A stretch of DNA of 10,328 nucleotides from NCBI GenBank assembly GCA_937875295.1, contig CALLXS010000111.1, positions 1-10,328 of the forward strand, read 5' to 3'. Every line of letters starts with the position of its first letter. Position 1 is the first letter of the stretch. The notes below the pieces were generated by a model. It worked only from the letters and a program-made list of their open reading frames with translations, was not told where the DNA came from and did no database searches. Shown here piece after piece: positions 1 to 6,833 of this stretch. This DNA is from an uncultured bacterium (GTDB taxonomy: Bacteria; Bacteroidota; Ignavibacteria; Kapaibacteriales; UBA2268). Position numbers and translations under genes: made by a program.

Positions 1-47
1 GTGCCAGATGGTCATTCTAATTTTTTAACTTATTTAGAAATTTTAAG

Positions 48-88
48 AATCAACCTATTGAATTTAAACAAGTAGGTTGATTTTTTTA
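48..88 (+). terminator. Rho-independent terminator of an upstream + strand gene
   Basis: The arms at 48-57 (AATCAACCTA) and 73-82 pair perfectly over 10 bp, and a run of seven T follows at 81-87. It closes whatever enters from the left edge. In bases 1-47 two frames stop early (TAA at 18-20 and at 26-28), so a gene could end there, but fewer than ten residues are visible and I cannot identify it. Confidence 0.8.
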
Positions 89-131
89 TTATTTAATAAA
101 TATAATATTTGTTAAAAAAATATTAATTTAT

Positions 132-162
132 TTTGTTATATCCTGCTAAAATATTATATTTG
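132..162 (+). promoter_or_regulatory. Bacteroidota-type promoter for the tRNA gene
   Basis: TTTG at 132-135, a 19-base gap and TATATTTG at 155-162 match the -33 (TTTG) and -7 (TAnnTTTG) elements described for the Bacteroidota primary sigma factor, including the usual 19-21 base spacing. Transcription would begin near 168-170, leaving a leader of about 36 bases before the mature tRNA. That leader holds a small hairpin (arms 170-176 and 181-187, loop TATG) that may help 5' processing; this last point is inference. Confidence 0.7.
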
Positions 163-205
163 TAATCCGTTTTTACTATGGTAAAAATTATTAATTATAG
201 TGGAA

Positions 206-279
206 GGGCCTGTAGCTCAGTTGGTTAGAGCAACGGACTCATAATCCGTCGGCCGGGGGTTCAAGTCCCTCCGGGCCCA
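206..279 (+). tRNA. tRNA with anticodon CAU, probably tRNA-Ile2 (AUA reader)
   Basis: The full 74-nt cloverleaf folds by hand. The acceptor is GGGCCTG with CGGGCCC, the D-stem is GCTC/GAGC, the anticodon stem is ACGGA/TCCGT with loop CTCATAA (anticodon CAT at 240-242), and the T-stem is GGGGG/CCCTC with loop TTCAAGT. The discriminator is A279, and CCA is not encoded. It is not an initiator: pair 1-72 is G-C, and the anticodon stem lacks the three G-C pairs of fMet. Between elongator Met and Ile2, the acceptor pairs C4-G69 and C5-G68 are the ones TilS is known to favour for lysidine modification of C34, and GGGCCTG resembles bacterial tRNA-Ile acceptors. I therefore favour Ile2, with Met as the alternative. 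Confidence 0.95.
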
Positions 280-290
280 CATAAAAAAAG

Positions 291-329
291 AAAATACTTT
301 GCTTTAGAAATATAGCAAAGTATTTTTTT
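291..329 (+). terminator. Terminator of the tRNA gene, possibly bidirectional
   Basis: The arms at 291-302 (AAAATACTTTGC) and 315-326 pair over 12 bp around a 12-base loop, and T continues to 329. It starts 12 bases after the tRNA 3' end. On the minus strand the hairpin is followed by a U-rich run (complement of 283-290), so it can also back up clpC termination. Confidence 0.8.
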
Positions 330-336
330 ATATAAA

Positions 337-373
337 AGCAAAGAACTAAATGAATATCACTCAGCTCTTTGCT
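337..373 (-). terminator. Strand-specific hairpin terminator of clpC
   Basis: Arms 337-353 and 357-373 surround a 3-base loop. On the minus strand all 17 positions pair, three of them as G-U. On the plus strand the same three positions are A-C mismatches. The hairpin therefore belongs to the clpC transcript, whose stop codon lies 17 bases before it. The U-run after it is short (UUUAUAU), so the second hairpin at 291-326 may be needed for full termination. Confidence 0.7.
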
Positions 374-389
374 ATATGTAATTAAGGGA

Positions 390-3011
390 TTAATTATTAT
401 AAATTTCTTTATTCTGCAAATCTTTTATATTTTCAGATTTATCGTTTTTAATGTTGTTCGGTGTATTATCAGAATCTTTTTTATTTAGCACATCGCTAAT
501 AAAATTTTTATCTTTTTCTGAGAAATCAACTGAAATATCATCTGAAGTAAAGAACAATTTTTCTTTCTCTTCATCTAAATCTGCAGTAATTACAGAATGA
601 TTTTTGATTTTTCCATCTAAAATTTCTTCTGCTAAATCGTTTTCAATATATTTTTGAATAGCTCTTTTTAATGGTCTTGCACCGTATTTTTCATCAAATC
701 CTTTTTCAACTATAAAATTACGTGCTTTTTCAGTAAGAACAAATTCCATATTATTAATTTTTAATCTTTTTGCTAATAGATTTAGCTGGATATCTATTAT
801 TTGTGAAATATCTTCTTTCTTTAGATTGCGGAATATTATAAAATCATCAATTCTGTTTATAAATTCAGGATTAAATAAACTTTTAATTGATTCTTCAATT
901 GTTTCTTTCATGTAATCGTAGTCATTATTCTTATTATCTTCCGAGAAGCCTATCTTACCACCAGTTTTTATATCTTTTGTTCCAACATTTGATGTCATAA
1001 TAATTATAGTATTTTTGAAATCAACTTTTCTTCCATTACCATCAGTTAGCATACCATCATCAAATACTTGAAGTAATAAATTAAATACATCAGGATGTGC
1101 TTTCTCTATTTCATCGAGTAAAATTATAGAATATGGTTTGCGGCGTACTTTTTCTGTAAGTTGTCCACCTTCTTCATAACCTACATATCCAGGAGGAGCC
1201 CCTGTAAATTTACTTACTGAGAATTTTTCCATATATTCGCTCATATCGACGCGGATTAGTGCATCTTCGCTATCAAACATTACTCTTGAGAGTGCCTTTG
1301 CTAATTCAGTTTTTCCTACACCGGTTGGACCTAAGAACATAAATGAACCGATTGGTCTTTTTGGGTCTTTTAGCCCAGCTCTTGCCCTGCGTATAGCTTT
1401 TACTAAATGTTCTATTGCTTCATCTTGAGCTACAACCATTGATTTTAATTCTTCAGGCATTAGTTTTAGTTTTTCTGATTCAGCTTCAGCAACTTTATTT
1501 ACCGGCACTCCAGTCATCATTGCGATTACATCAGCAATATCTTCTTCTGTTACTTCATAAAATGTTTCAGCAGAGCTTTGCTCCCATTTATTTTTAGCAA
1601 TTTCTAAATCCGCTAATATTCTTTTTTCATCATCTCTTAATCTGGCTGCTTCTTCGAAGTTTTGGCTTTTAACTACTTTATTTTTATTTAGCTTTGTAGC
1701 TTCTAATTCGCCTTCTAATTCAATTATTTCTTTTGGTACTGATACATTTCTTAAGCGAACTCTTGAGCCACTTTCATCTAATACATCAATTGCCTTATCG
1801 GGGAAACATCTATCAGTAATATATCTATCGGAATACCTTACGCAGGCTTCTATTGCTTTTTCATTAAATTTTACTTTATGATGTTCTTCATATTTAAATT
1901 TTATATTTCTAATAATTTTTAATGTTTCATCATAAGTAGGCGGTTCTACAATAATTTTTTGGAATCTTCGCTCAAGTGCACCATCTTTCTCAATATGCTG
2001 ACGATATTCATCTAAAGTAGTAGCACCGATACATTGAATCTCACCGCGGGATAAGGCTGGCTTAAACATATTCGCAGCATCGAGAGAGCCAGAGGCTGAT
2101 CCTGCACCGACCATAGTATGAATTTCATCAATAAAAACAATAACATCAGTAGCTTTTGATAATTCGTTCATTATTGCTTTCATTCTCTCCTCGAATTGTC
2201 CTCTATATTTAGTACCAGCTACCATTGAGCCTAAATCTAATGAAACAATTCGTTTATCAAACAATACTCGTGGTACATTTTTTGCAATAATTCTTAGGGC
2301 TAATCCCTCTACTATTGCAGTTTTTCCTACACCGGGTTCGCCAATTAAAACTGGGTTATTCTTCTTCCTTCGTGATAGAACTTGAGTAAGTCTCTCAATT
2401 TCTTTTTCTCTACCAATTACAGGATCTAATTCATCATCGATTGCGAGCTTAGTCAAATCGCGACTAAAATTATCAAGTACAGGAGTCTTAGGTGTATCTT
2501 TCTTACCCTTTGGCTTATTAAAAGATTGATAATTACTACTTTGGCTTTCACCAGATGATGAATTTTTATTTTCTTTTCCACTTTGGATATTATCTAATTC
2601 ATTTTTGACTAATTCATAATTTAAATTAAAATGAAGTAAAATATTTGAAGCAATATTATCCTCTTCTCTTAATAAAGATAGCAATAAATGCTCTGTACCA
2701 ATTACATCTGAACGATATAATTTAGCTTCTAAATAAGTGATTCTTAGAACTTTTTCAGCTTGCTTAGTAAGCGGAATATTACTGCTTGAAACTGTCTCGC
2801 GAGGTTCATTTACTGATGCTTCTATAGCTTTACTAATTTGTAGCAGATCAATTCCAAGATTCTTAAGTACTATTACAGCTAAACCTTGCCCTTCTCTAAT
2901 TATACCTAGTAGTAAATGCTCTGTACCAATATAATCATTGCCTAAGCGGATTGCTTCTTCTCGGCTTAATTTAATTACTTCATTTACTCTATTTGAAAAA
3001 TTTCCATCCAT
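390..3011 (-). CDS. clpC: ClpC, AAA+ unfoldase of the ClpCP protease
   Basis: This is an ATP-driven hexameric unfoldase that feeds substrates to ClpP in the cytoplasm. The 873 residues show two Clp_N repeats (IGTEHLLL at about 28-35 and 104-111), a polar linker (about 145-175), and AAA domain 1 with Walker A GEPGVGKT (224-231), Walker B around D295-E296 and arginines R348/R349. A UVR-type middle segment (NFEEAARLRDDEK, 451-463) follows; it marks ClpC rather than ClpA or ClpB. AAA domain 2 has Walker A GPTGVGKT (561-568), Walker B D633-E634, pore loop GYVG (608-611) and sensor-2 GARPLKR (777-783). The IGF tripeptide (687-689) is the ClpP-docking loop, so a ClpP partner is expected elsewhere. 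A tail of about 45 residues rich in Asn, Lys and Asp (from about 830) is extra compared with short ClpC proteins. The start has a loosely spaced AAGGA ten bases upstream. No ctsR or mcsA/mcsB gene and no CIRCE element is adjacent. Confidence 0.97.
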   Translation of the reverse strand: MDGNFSNRVNEVIKLSREEAIRLGNDYIGTEHLLLGIIREGQGLAVIVLKNLGIDLLQISKAIEASVNEPRETVSSSNIPLTKQAEKVLRITYLEAKLYRSDVIGTEHLLLSLLREEDNIASNILLHFNLNYELVKNELDNIQSGKENKNSSSGESQSSNYQSFNKPKGKKDTPKTPVLDNFSRDLTKLAIDDELDPVIGREKEIERLTQVLSRRKKNNPVLIGEPGVGKTAIVEGLALRIIAKNVPRVLFDKRIVSLDLGSMVAGTKYRGQFEERMKAIMNELSKATDVIVFIDEIHTMVGAGSASGSLDAANMFKPALSRGEIQCIGATTLDEYRQHIEKDGALERRFQKIIVEPPTYDETLKIIRNIKFKYEEHHKVKFNEKAIEACVRYSDRYITDRCFPDKAIDVLDESGSRVRLRNVSVPKEIIELEGELEATKLNKNKVVKSQNFEEAARLRDDEKRILADLEIAKNKWEQSSAETFYEVTEEDIADVIAMMTGVPVNKVAEAESEKLKLMPEELKSMVVAQDEAIEHLVKAIRRARAGLKDPKRPIGSFMFLGPTGVGKTELAKALSRVMFDSEDALIRVDMSEYMEKFSVSKFTGAPPGYVGYEEGGQLTEKVRRKPYSIILLDEIEKAHPDVFNLLLQVFDDGMLTDGNGRKVDFKNTIIIMTSNVGTKDIKTGGKIGFSEDNKNNDYDYMKETIEESIKSLFNPEFINRIDDFIIFRNLKKEDISQIIDIQLNLLAKRLKINNMEFVLTEKARNFIVEKGFDEKYGARPLKRAIQKYIENDLAEEILDGKIKNHSVITADLDEEKEKLFFTSDDISVDFSEKDKNFISDVLNKKDSDNTPNNIKNDKSENIKDLQNKEIYNN

Positions 3012-3119
3012 TTATATTGTATCCTTTTTTTTTCTTCTATTTTTAATTTTATAAATAATTAAAATTACTTATATTTAACACTTATAATACGAAATAACTT
3101 GTTATTAGTTATTATAAAA

Positions 3120-3151
3120 TTTGTGTATTAAGAAATTAAACTATATTTTTG
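3120..3151 (+). promoter_or_regulatory. Bacteroidota-type promoter for the barrel-aat unit
   Basis: TTTG at 3120-3123, a 20-base gap and TATTTTTG at 3144-3151 match the -33/-7 consensus exactly. The start of transcription should fall near 3157-3159, about 10 bases before ATG 3169. The more upstream in-frame TTG (3121) lies inside the -33 element and so could not be translated from this promoter. Confidence 0.65.
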
Positions 3152-3168
3152 CTTTTTGTATTTTTTTT

Positions 3169-4101
3169 ATGCAAATTATAGACACAAGTTTGCCAAAAAT
3201 AGTTACATATATTACATTTTTACTCTTTATATCGCTTTGTGAAATAGTGGCACAATGCGATTGCCCGGGAAATATCCCGGCTCCGATGATTTCAATATCT
3301 AGCGGAGCTGTAAATAATGCAAGAGCTATGCTCGATAAAAATGAATTATACATTTCAATGAGCTACCGCTATATTTATGGCGATTTGAAATTTGAGAATG
3401 ACATTATTCAAGAGAATAATTTTAAGTCTAATCTATCATATAATATTTCTAATTTTTCTGCTACTTATGGAATAATTAATAGGCTAAATGCGACAATTGA
3501 ATTACCATTTATTAATACTATAAGTAAAGATTATTATTCTAATAAATCGAGCTATAATTTAAGTGCCTCGCTTCAAGCTAAGTATAATATTTTTTCTAAA
3601 GATTATGACGATGAATTTATTTTATATTCTGGTATAAAAGTTCCTATTATCAAGTCGAGCATCGATACAAGCGGCGTGTCAGGAATATATAATAGCTCAA
3701 ACACTGCTTTTATTGGGCTTTTATATAATTATTTAGTAACTTCAAATGTAAATTTAATTTTAAATTTATATAAAGATTTTAATTTCGCTGGAAATAATGA
3801 AATTAAGCAAGGTGATGCATTTGCAGGAAATTTAATCATAAAATACACTAATTTATTCAATTTTACTCCATCATTATCTTTTGATTTTATTTATTCAGAA
3901 CATAATTTATTTAAGAAAGAAAATATATATAGTTCTGGTTATAAAAGTTTATTCGCAACAGCATCAATTTTTTACTCAATTCCAAAATTATTGACTTCTG
4001 CAGGGGTTTCGTTTAGTTATCCAATTTATCGTTACTACAACGGTTATCAGACATCTCAGGATTATATAATACAATTGTCATTAGGCATCTTATTTTTATG
4101 A
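3169..4101 (+). CDS. Exported outer-membrane beta-barrel protein, MetA-pathway-like
   Basis: With ATG 3169 this gives 310 residues. The N-terminus is a signal peptide: a hydrophobic stretch at about 11-28 ending IVA, with likely signal peptidase I cleavage before QCDC. There is no convincing lipobox. The mature part is a chain of short alternating strands rich in Tyr, Asn, Ser and Phe, ending in an aromatic-containing hydrophobic strand (LSLGILFL). The segment YGIINRLNATIELPFI resembles the strand signature of the Phenol_MetA_deg/transporter-like barrel family (PF13557, from memory). It is probably an outer-membrane porin-like protein, substrate unknown. The frame is open to TTG 3121, but that codon lies inside a good promoter; TTG 3190 would give a tidier signal peptide and is a second alternative. 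Its stop overlaps the aat start by four bases (ATGA), so the two are probably translationally coupled, although no functional link is obvious. Confidence 0.75.
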   Translation: MQIIDTSLPKIVTYITFLLFISLCEIVAQCDCPGNIPAPMISISSGAVNNARAMLDKNELYISMSYRYIYGDLKFENDIIQENNFKSNLSYNISNFSATYGIINRLNATIELPFINTISKDYYSNKSSYNLSASLQAKYNIFSKDYDDEFILYSGIKVPIIKSSIDTSGVSGIYNSSNTAFIGLLYNYLVTSNVNLILNLYKDFNFAGNNEIKQGDAFAGNLIIKYTNLFNFTPSLSFDFIYSEHNLFKKENIYSSGYKSLFATASIFYSIPKLLTSAGVSFSYPIYRYYNGYQTSQDYIIQLSLGILFL

Positions 4102-4679
4102 TATTGACTCCTCAATTATTATATTCTGCATATTCACAGGGTTATTTCCCAATGGCTGAAAGTAGAGATTCAGCTGAAATATTTTGGCATATGCCAGATC
4201 CAAGAGCTATTATACCATTAAATAATATTAATGTACCTCATAGTATTAGACAGATATTTAATAAAAATATTTTTTCTTTTACAATTAATCGTGATTTCGA
4301 GACTGTAATTTTTAATTGTGCTAAGCGAGATGAGACTTGGATAAATAATGAAATTATTTCCGCTTATATAGATATGAATAAATTAGGTTTTGCGCATTCT
4401 GTCGAAGCATGGAAAGATAGTAAGCTCGTAGGAGGTCTATATGGAGTGCATATAGGTGGAGCATTTTTTGGGGAATCTATGTTTAACACGGTAGATAACG
4501 CATCAAAGCTATGTTTTTATTATCTCTGTGCAATATTAGTAAAAAATAACTTTCTGTTGCTTGATTCGCAATATGGTAATTCTCATACATATAGTCTCGG
4601 AGCTGTAGATATTAGTAGCGAGGAATATTTTAAACTACTTAATCCAGCTTTAAATATTTTTTGTGATTTTAAAATATAA
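4098..4679 (+). CDS. aat: Leucyl/phenylalanyl-tRNA--protein transferase
   Basis: Aat moves Leu or Phe from aminoacyl-tRNA to the N-terminal Lys/Arg of proteins, creating an N-degron in the cytoplasm. The 193 residues carry the family landmarks in order: LLYSAYSQGYFPM at the start, MPDPRAIIP (32-40), ETWI (79-82), AHSVEAW (99-105), LVGGLYGV (110-117), GESMF (125-129), the catalytic-region LLDSQ (154-158, with D156 and Q158 as in the E. coli DCQ motif), and SLGA (166-169). The usual Cys of DCQ is Ser here. Length is near the short end of the family but nothing is missing. It overlaps the preceding barrel gene by four bases and has no Shine-Dalgarno sequence, so it probably depends on coupled translation. 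ClpC, a possible relative of the downstream protease, is encoded divergently just beyond the barrel gene; in Proteobacteria such substrates go to ClpAP through ClpS, which is not seen here. Confidence 0.95.
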   Translation: MILTPQLLYSAYSQGYFPMAESRDSAEIFWHMPDPRAIIPLNNINVPHSIRQIFNKNIFSFTINRDFETVIFNCAKRDETWINNEIISAYIDMNKLGFAHSVEAWKDSKLVGGLYGVHIGGAFFGESMFNTVDNASKLCFYYLCAILVKNNFLLLDSQYGNSHTYSLGAVDISSEEYFKLLNPALNIFCDFKI

Positions 4680-4708
4680 CCCCTAATATTTCATATAAAT
4701 ATTAGGGG
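4680..4708 (+). terminator. GC-capped hairpin after aat
   Basis: The arms CCCCTAATATTT (4680-4691) and its complement (4697-4708) pair perfectly over 12 bp with a 5-base loop, beginning one base after the aat stop codon. The downstream T-run is weak (TAGTTT), so it may act as a 3' stabilising hairpin as much as an intrinsic terminator. It is symmetric and could also act on readthrough from icd. Confidence 0.7.
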
Positions 4709-4714
4709 TAGTTT

Positions 4715-4743
4715 AAAAAATTAATAAATTTTTAATTTATTAA
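4715..4743 (-). terminator. Rho-independent terminator of icd
   Basis: On the minus strand, arms at 4743-4734 and 4730-4721 (TTAATAAATT type) form 10 A-T pairs with a 3-base loop, and the complement of 4715-4720 gives six U. It begins three bases after the icd stop codon. The stem has no G-C pairs, so strength is uncertain, but the geometry is typical. Confidence 0.65.
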
Positions 4744-4746
4744 GAA

Positions 4747-6009
4747 TTACATGCCTTTAATAATTGCATCGCCAAATTCAGAGCATTTTAGTTCATTAGC
4801 TCCATCCATTAAGCGTGCGAAATCATAAGTAACATTTTTATTTGAAATAGCATGTTCAATACCTTTTACAATTAAATCAGCAGCTTCTTGCCAACCTAAA
4901 TGCTCAAGCATTAATGTACCAGAAAGAATTAATGATCCCGGATTTACTTTGTCTAAACCTGCATATTTAGGAGCAGTTCCGTGAGTTGCTTCGAAAATAG
5001 CGTGTCCAGTTACATAATTAATATTAGCACCCGGAGCGATACCGATACCGCCAACAGTAGCAGCAAGAGCATCAGAAATATAATCGCCATTTAAATTAAG
5101 AGTCGCAATCACAGAATATTCAGCTGGACGAGTTAAAATTTGTTGCAAGAAAGCATCTGCAATTGAATCTTTAATAATTATTTTACCTGCAGCAATTGCA
5201 TCTTTTTGAGCTTTGTTAGCAGCATCATCACCTTTATCAGCTTTGATTCTATCAAATTCAGTCCAAGTAAATGTTTCATTAGGGAATTCTCTTTCAGCTA
5301 ATTCATAACCCCAAGCTTTGAATTGACCTTCAGTGAATTTCATTATATTGCCTTTGTGTACAAGAGTTACGCTTGGACGTTTGTGAGCAATAGCATATTT
5401 AATAGCAGCACGAACTAATCTTTCAGTTCCTTCTTTTGATACTGGTTTTACACCAATAGAAGAAGATTCTGGGAATCTAATTTTCTTTACACCCATTTCC
5501 TCTTGTAAGAATTTAATCACTTTCTTTACTTCTGGAGTACCATTCATCCATTCGATTCCGGCATAAATATCTTCAGTATTTTCGCGGAAAATTACCATAT
5601 CAGTTAAATCCGGACGAACTACAGGAGAAGGAACACCTTTGAACCAGCGTACTGGTCTTAAGCATACATATAAATCTAATTCTTGACGAAGAGCTACGTT
5701 TAAAGAGCGAATACCACCACCTACAGGAGTTGTAAGAGGACCTTTAATAGCAACAACATGCTCGCGAATTGAATCTAATGTCTCAGTAGGAAGCCATTGA
5801 CCGGTAGCTTTAAATGCTTTTTCGCCTGCTAATACTTCTAACCATTCAATTTTCTTTTTGCCATTATATGCTTTTTCTACAGCTGCATCGAGTACTTTTT
5901 TTGATGCTGCCCAAATGTCTGGTCCTGTACCGTCGCCTTCGATAAATGGAATAATTGGTTGATCAGGAACGTTAATTGTTCCATTTTGGAATGTGATTTT
6001 GCTTGCCAT
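4747..6009 (-). CDS. icd: NADP-dependent isocitrate dehydrogenase
   Basis: This enzyme oxidatively decarboxylates isocitrate to 2-oxoglutarate in the TCA cycle, producing NADPH. The 420 residues align by eye end to end with the homodimeric E. coli enzyme. The substrate loop GGGIRSLNVALRQ (97-109) holds S102, equivalent to the E. coli phosphorylation site S113, with arginines R108, R118 and R132. Y149 and K219 fit the catalytic Tyr/Lys pair, and D309 and D313 sit in the metal site (NGDYISDALA). NADP specificity is read from K348-Y349 (HGTAPKY) plus Y395 and R399 (TYDFARL), the four residues that contact the 2'-phosphate. Between about residues 243 and 276 the protein is roughly a dozen residues longer than E. 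coli Icd, with a Lys/Asp/Ala-rich loop. No AceK kinase gene is nearby. The start ATG has no Shine-Dalgarno sequence. The gene is monocistronic. Confidence 0.97.
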   Translation of the reverse strand: MASKITFQNGTINVPDQPIIPFIEGDGTGPDIWAASKKVLDAAVEKAYNGKKKIEWLEVLAGEKAFKATGQWLPTETLDSIREHVVAIKGPLTTPVGGGIRSLNVALRQELDLYVCLRPVRWFKGVPSPVVRPDLTDMVIFRENTEDIYAGIEWMNGTPEVKKVIKFLQEEMGVKKIRFPESSSIGVKPVSKEGTERLVRAAIKYAIAHKRPSVTLVHKGNIMKFTEGQFKAWGYELAEREFPNETFTWTEFDRIKADKGDDAANKAQKDAIAAGKIIIKDSIADAFLQQILTRPAEYSVIATLNLNGDYISDALAATVGGIGIAPGANINYVTGHAIFEATHGTAPKYAGLDKVNPGSLILSGTLMLEHLGWQEAADLIVKGIEHAISNKNVTYDFARLMDGANELKCSEFGDAIIKGM

Positions 6010-6381
6010 AATGTTTACTTTAGTTTTGTTAATAATTATAATGTTAAAAAAATATTTATTAAAATATTTGTCAAATTTAAAAAATTATTTTCATCAAATT
6101 AATTATAAATTTATACTCAATTCAGAATTAATCATTTGCGTATTATATAAAACGTTATTAAAAAAATATATTTTAAGTATTTGAAATAAAAAGAAATAAA
6201 TAAATATTTCTCTATTGAAATATGTAGTAAATTTTATCTATATTGTATTTAACTGCTTTTATCGCAATTTGATAGGAAACTAATAGATAACTTTATTATA
6301 AAATATTTTTTTAACTAATTTTACCTTTTATTCGTGTCTATCATTTAGCTAATTATTTAGTTGACATCTATTATTTTTAAA
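6010..6381. other. AT-rich divergent spacer between icd and ybeY
   Basis: These 372 bases contain no convincing gene; the short open frames are low-complexity Leu/Ile/Lys reading of AT-rich DNA. Visible items are a -7-like element for icd at 6072-6079, a small hairpin (arms 6204-6210 and 6217-6223), and an 11-base palindrome AATTCAGAATT at 6119-6129 that recurs at 6409-6419 inside ybeY. I could not find a full promoter for ybeY. Confidence 0.6.
6072..6079 (-). promoter_or_regulatory. Possible -7 element of the icd promoter
   Basis: The minus strand reads TAAATTTG, matching TAnnTTTG, about 62 bases upstream of the icd ATG. No TTTG or TTG is found 19-21 bases further upstream, so only one half of the Bacteroidota promoter is supported. 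In AT-rich DNA this could be chance. Confidence 0.35.
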
Positions 6382-6801
6382 ATGCAAAAAAAAATAAATA
6401 TCATTAACAATTCAGAATTTAAGCGATTACCGATTAAATCTATTAAAGCTACTATTAATAATGTATTTGCTGGCGAAGAAATAAATCAATTTGAAGTAAA
6501 TGTCATTTATGTAGACTCTGATTTTATCACTGATATGAATATTAAATATTTAAATCATACCGGTGATACAGATGTTATCACTTTCCCCTTAAATGATGAA
6601 GATGAAGACTTATTTGGCGAAATTTATATCTGTGTGAATGTAGCTATTCGGCAAGCTGATGAATATAAAGTAAGCCTATTAAATGAATTAAATAGATTAG
6701 CTGCACACGGTGCTTTACATTTATGTGGATATGACGATAATACTACTAAACTAAGAAATAAAATGTCTGAATTAGAAACAAAATATATTAATTGCATTTA
6801 A
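6382..6801 (+). CDS. ybeY: Endoribonuclease YbeY, 16S rRNA maturation factor
   Basis: YbeY is a metal-dependent RNase involved in 16S rRNA 3'-end maturation and ribosome quality control. From ATG 6382 the protein has 139 residues, the usual length. It shows TDVITFP (63-69, family TDVLSFP), GEIYICVNVA (79-88, family GDIxIS) and the metal-binding stretch HGALHLCGYDD (109-119). H109 and H113 are the first two ligands. The third position of the H-x3-H-x5-H motif is D119 instead of His, which I recall as typical of Bacteroidota YbeY. The frame is open back to TTG 6361, but the extra seven residues are not family-like and ATG 6382 fits the family start. The downstream DUF494 gene follows after 32 bases on the same strand, suggesting co-transcription. 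There is no Shine-Dalgarno sequence. Confidence 0.93.
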   Translation: MQKKINIINNSEFKRLPIKSIKATINNVFAGEEINQFEVNVIYVDSDFITDMNIKYLNHTGDTDVITFPLNDEDEDLFGEIYICVNVAIRQADEYKVSLLNELNRLAAHGALHLCGYDDNTTKLRNKMSELETKYINCI

Positions 6802-6833
6802 ATTCAAATTCATTCGTCAATAATCTTAATAAT

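Noticed and set aside
163..249. 8-base repeat TAATCCGT shared by the tRNA leader (163-170) and the anticodon arm (242-249)
   Set aside because: Eight bases is within chance expectation; no att-like extension, integrase or duplicated tRNA end is present.
1415..1597. Open frame opposite clpC
   Set aside because: Leu/Gln-rich reading antisense to the conserved ClpC middle region; no start signal or family features.
2737..2934. Open frame opposite the clpC N-terminal repeats
   Set aside because: Antisense shadow of conserved Clp_N coding sequence.
3012..3120. CIRCE or CtsR-type operator before clpC
   Set aside because: No TTAGCACTC/GAGTGCTAA inverted repeat or CtsR heptad repeats were found, and no TAnnTTTG on the minus strand.
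3141..3353. Minus-strand open frame over the start of the barrel gene
   Set aside because: Antisense to the signal peptide region; the + strand gene has promoter, signal peptide and coupled downstream gene.
5993..6184. Short + strand open frame across the icd start
   Set aside because: Hydrophobic Leu/Ile/Lys reading of AT-rich spacer; looks like a membrane peptide only because of composition.
6361..6366. TTGACA resembling a sigma-70 -35 box
   Set aside because: A matching -10 would fall inside ybeY, and the other promoters here are of the TTTG/TAnnTTTG type.
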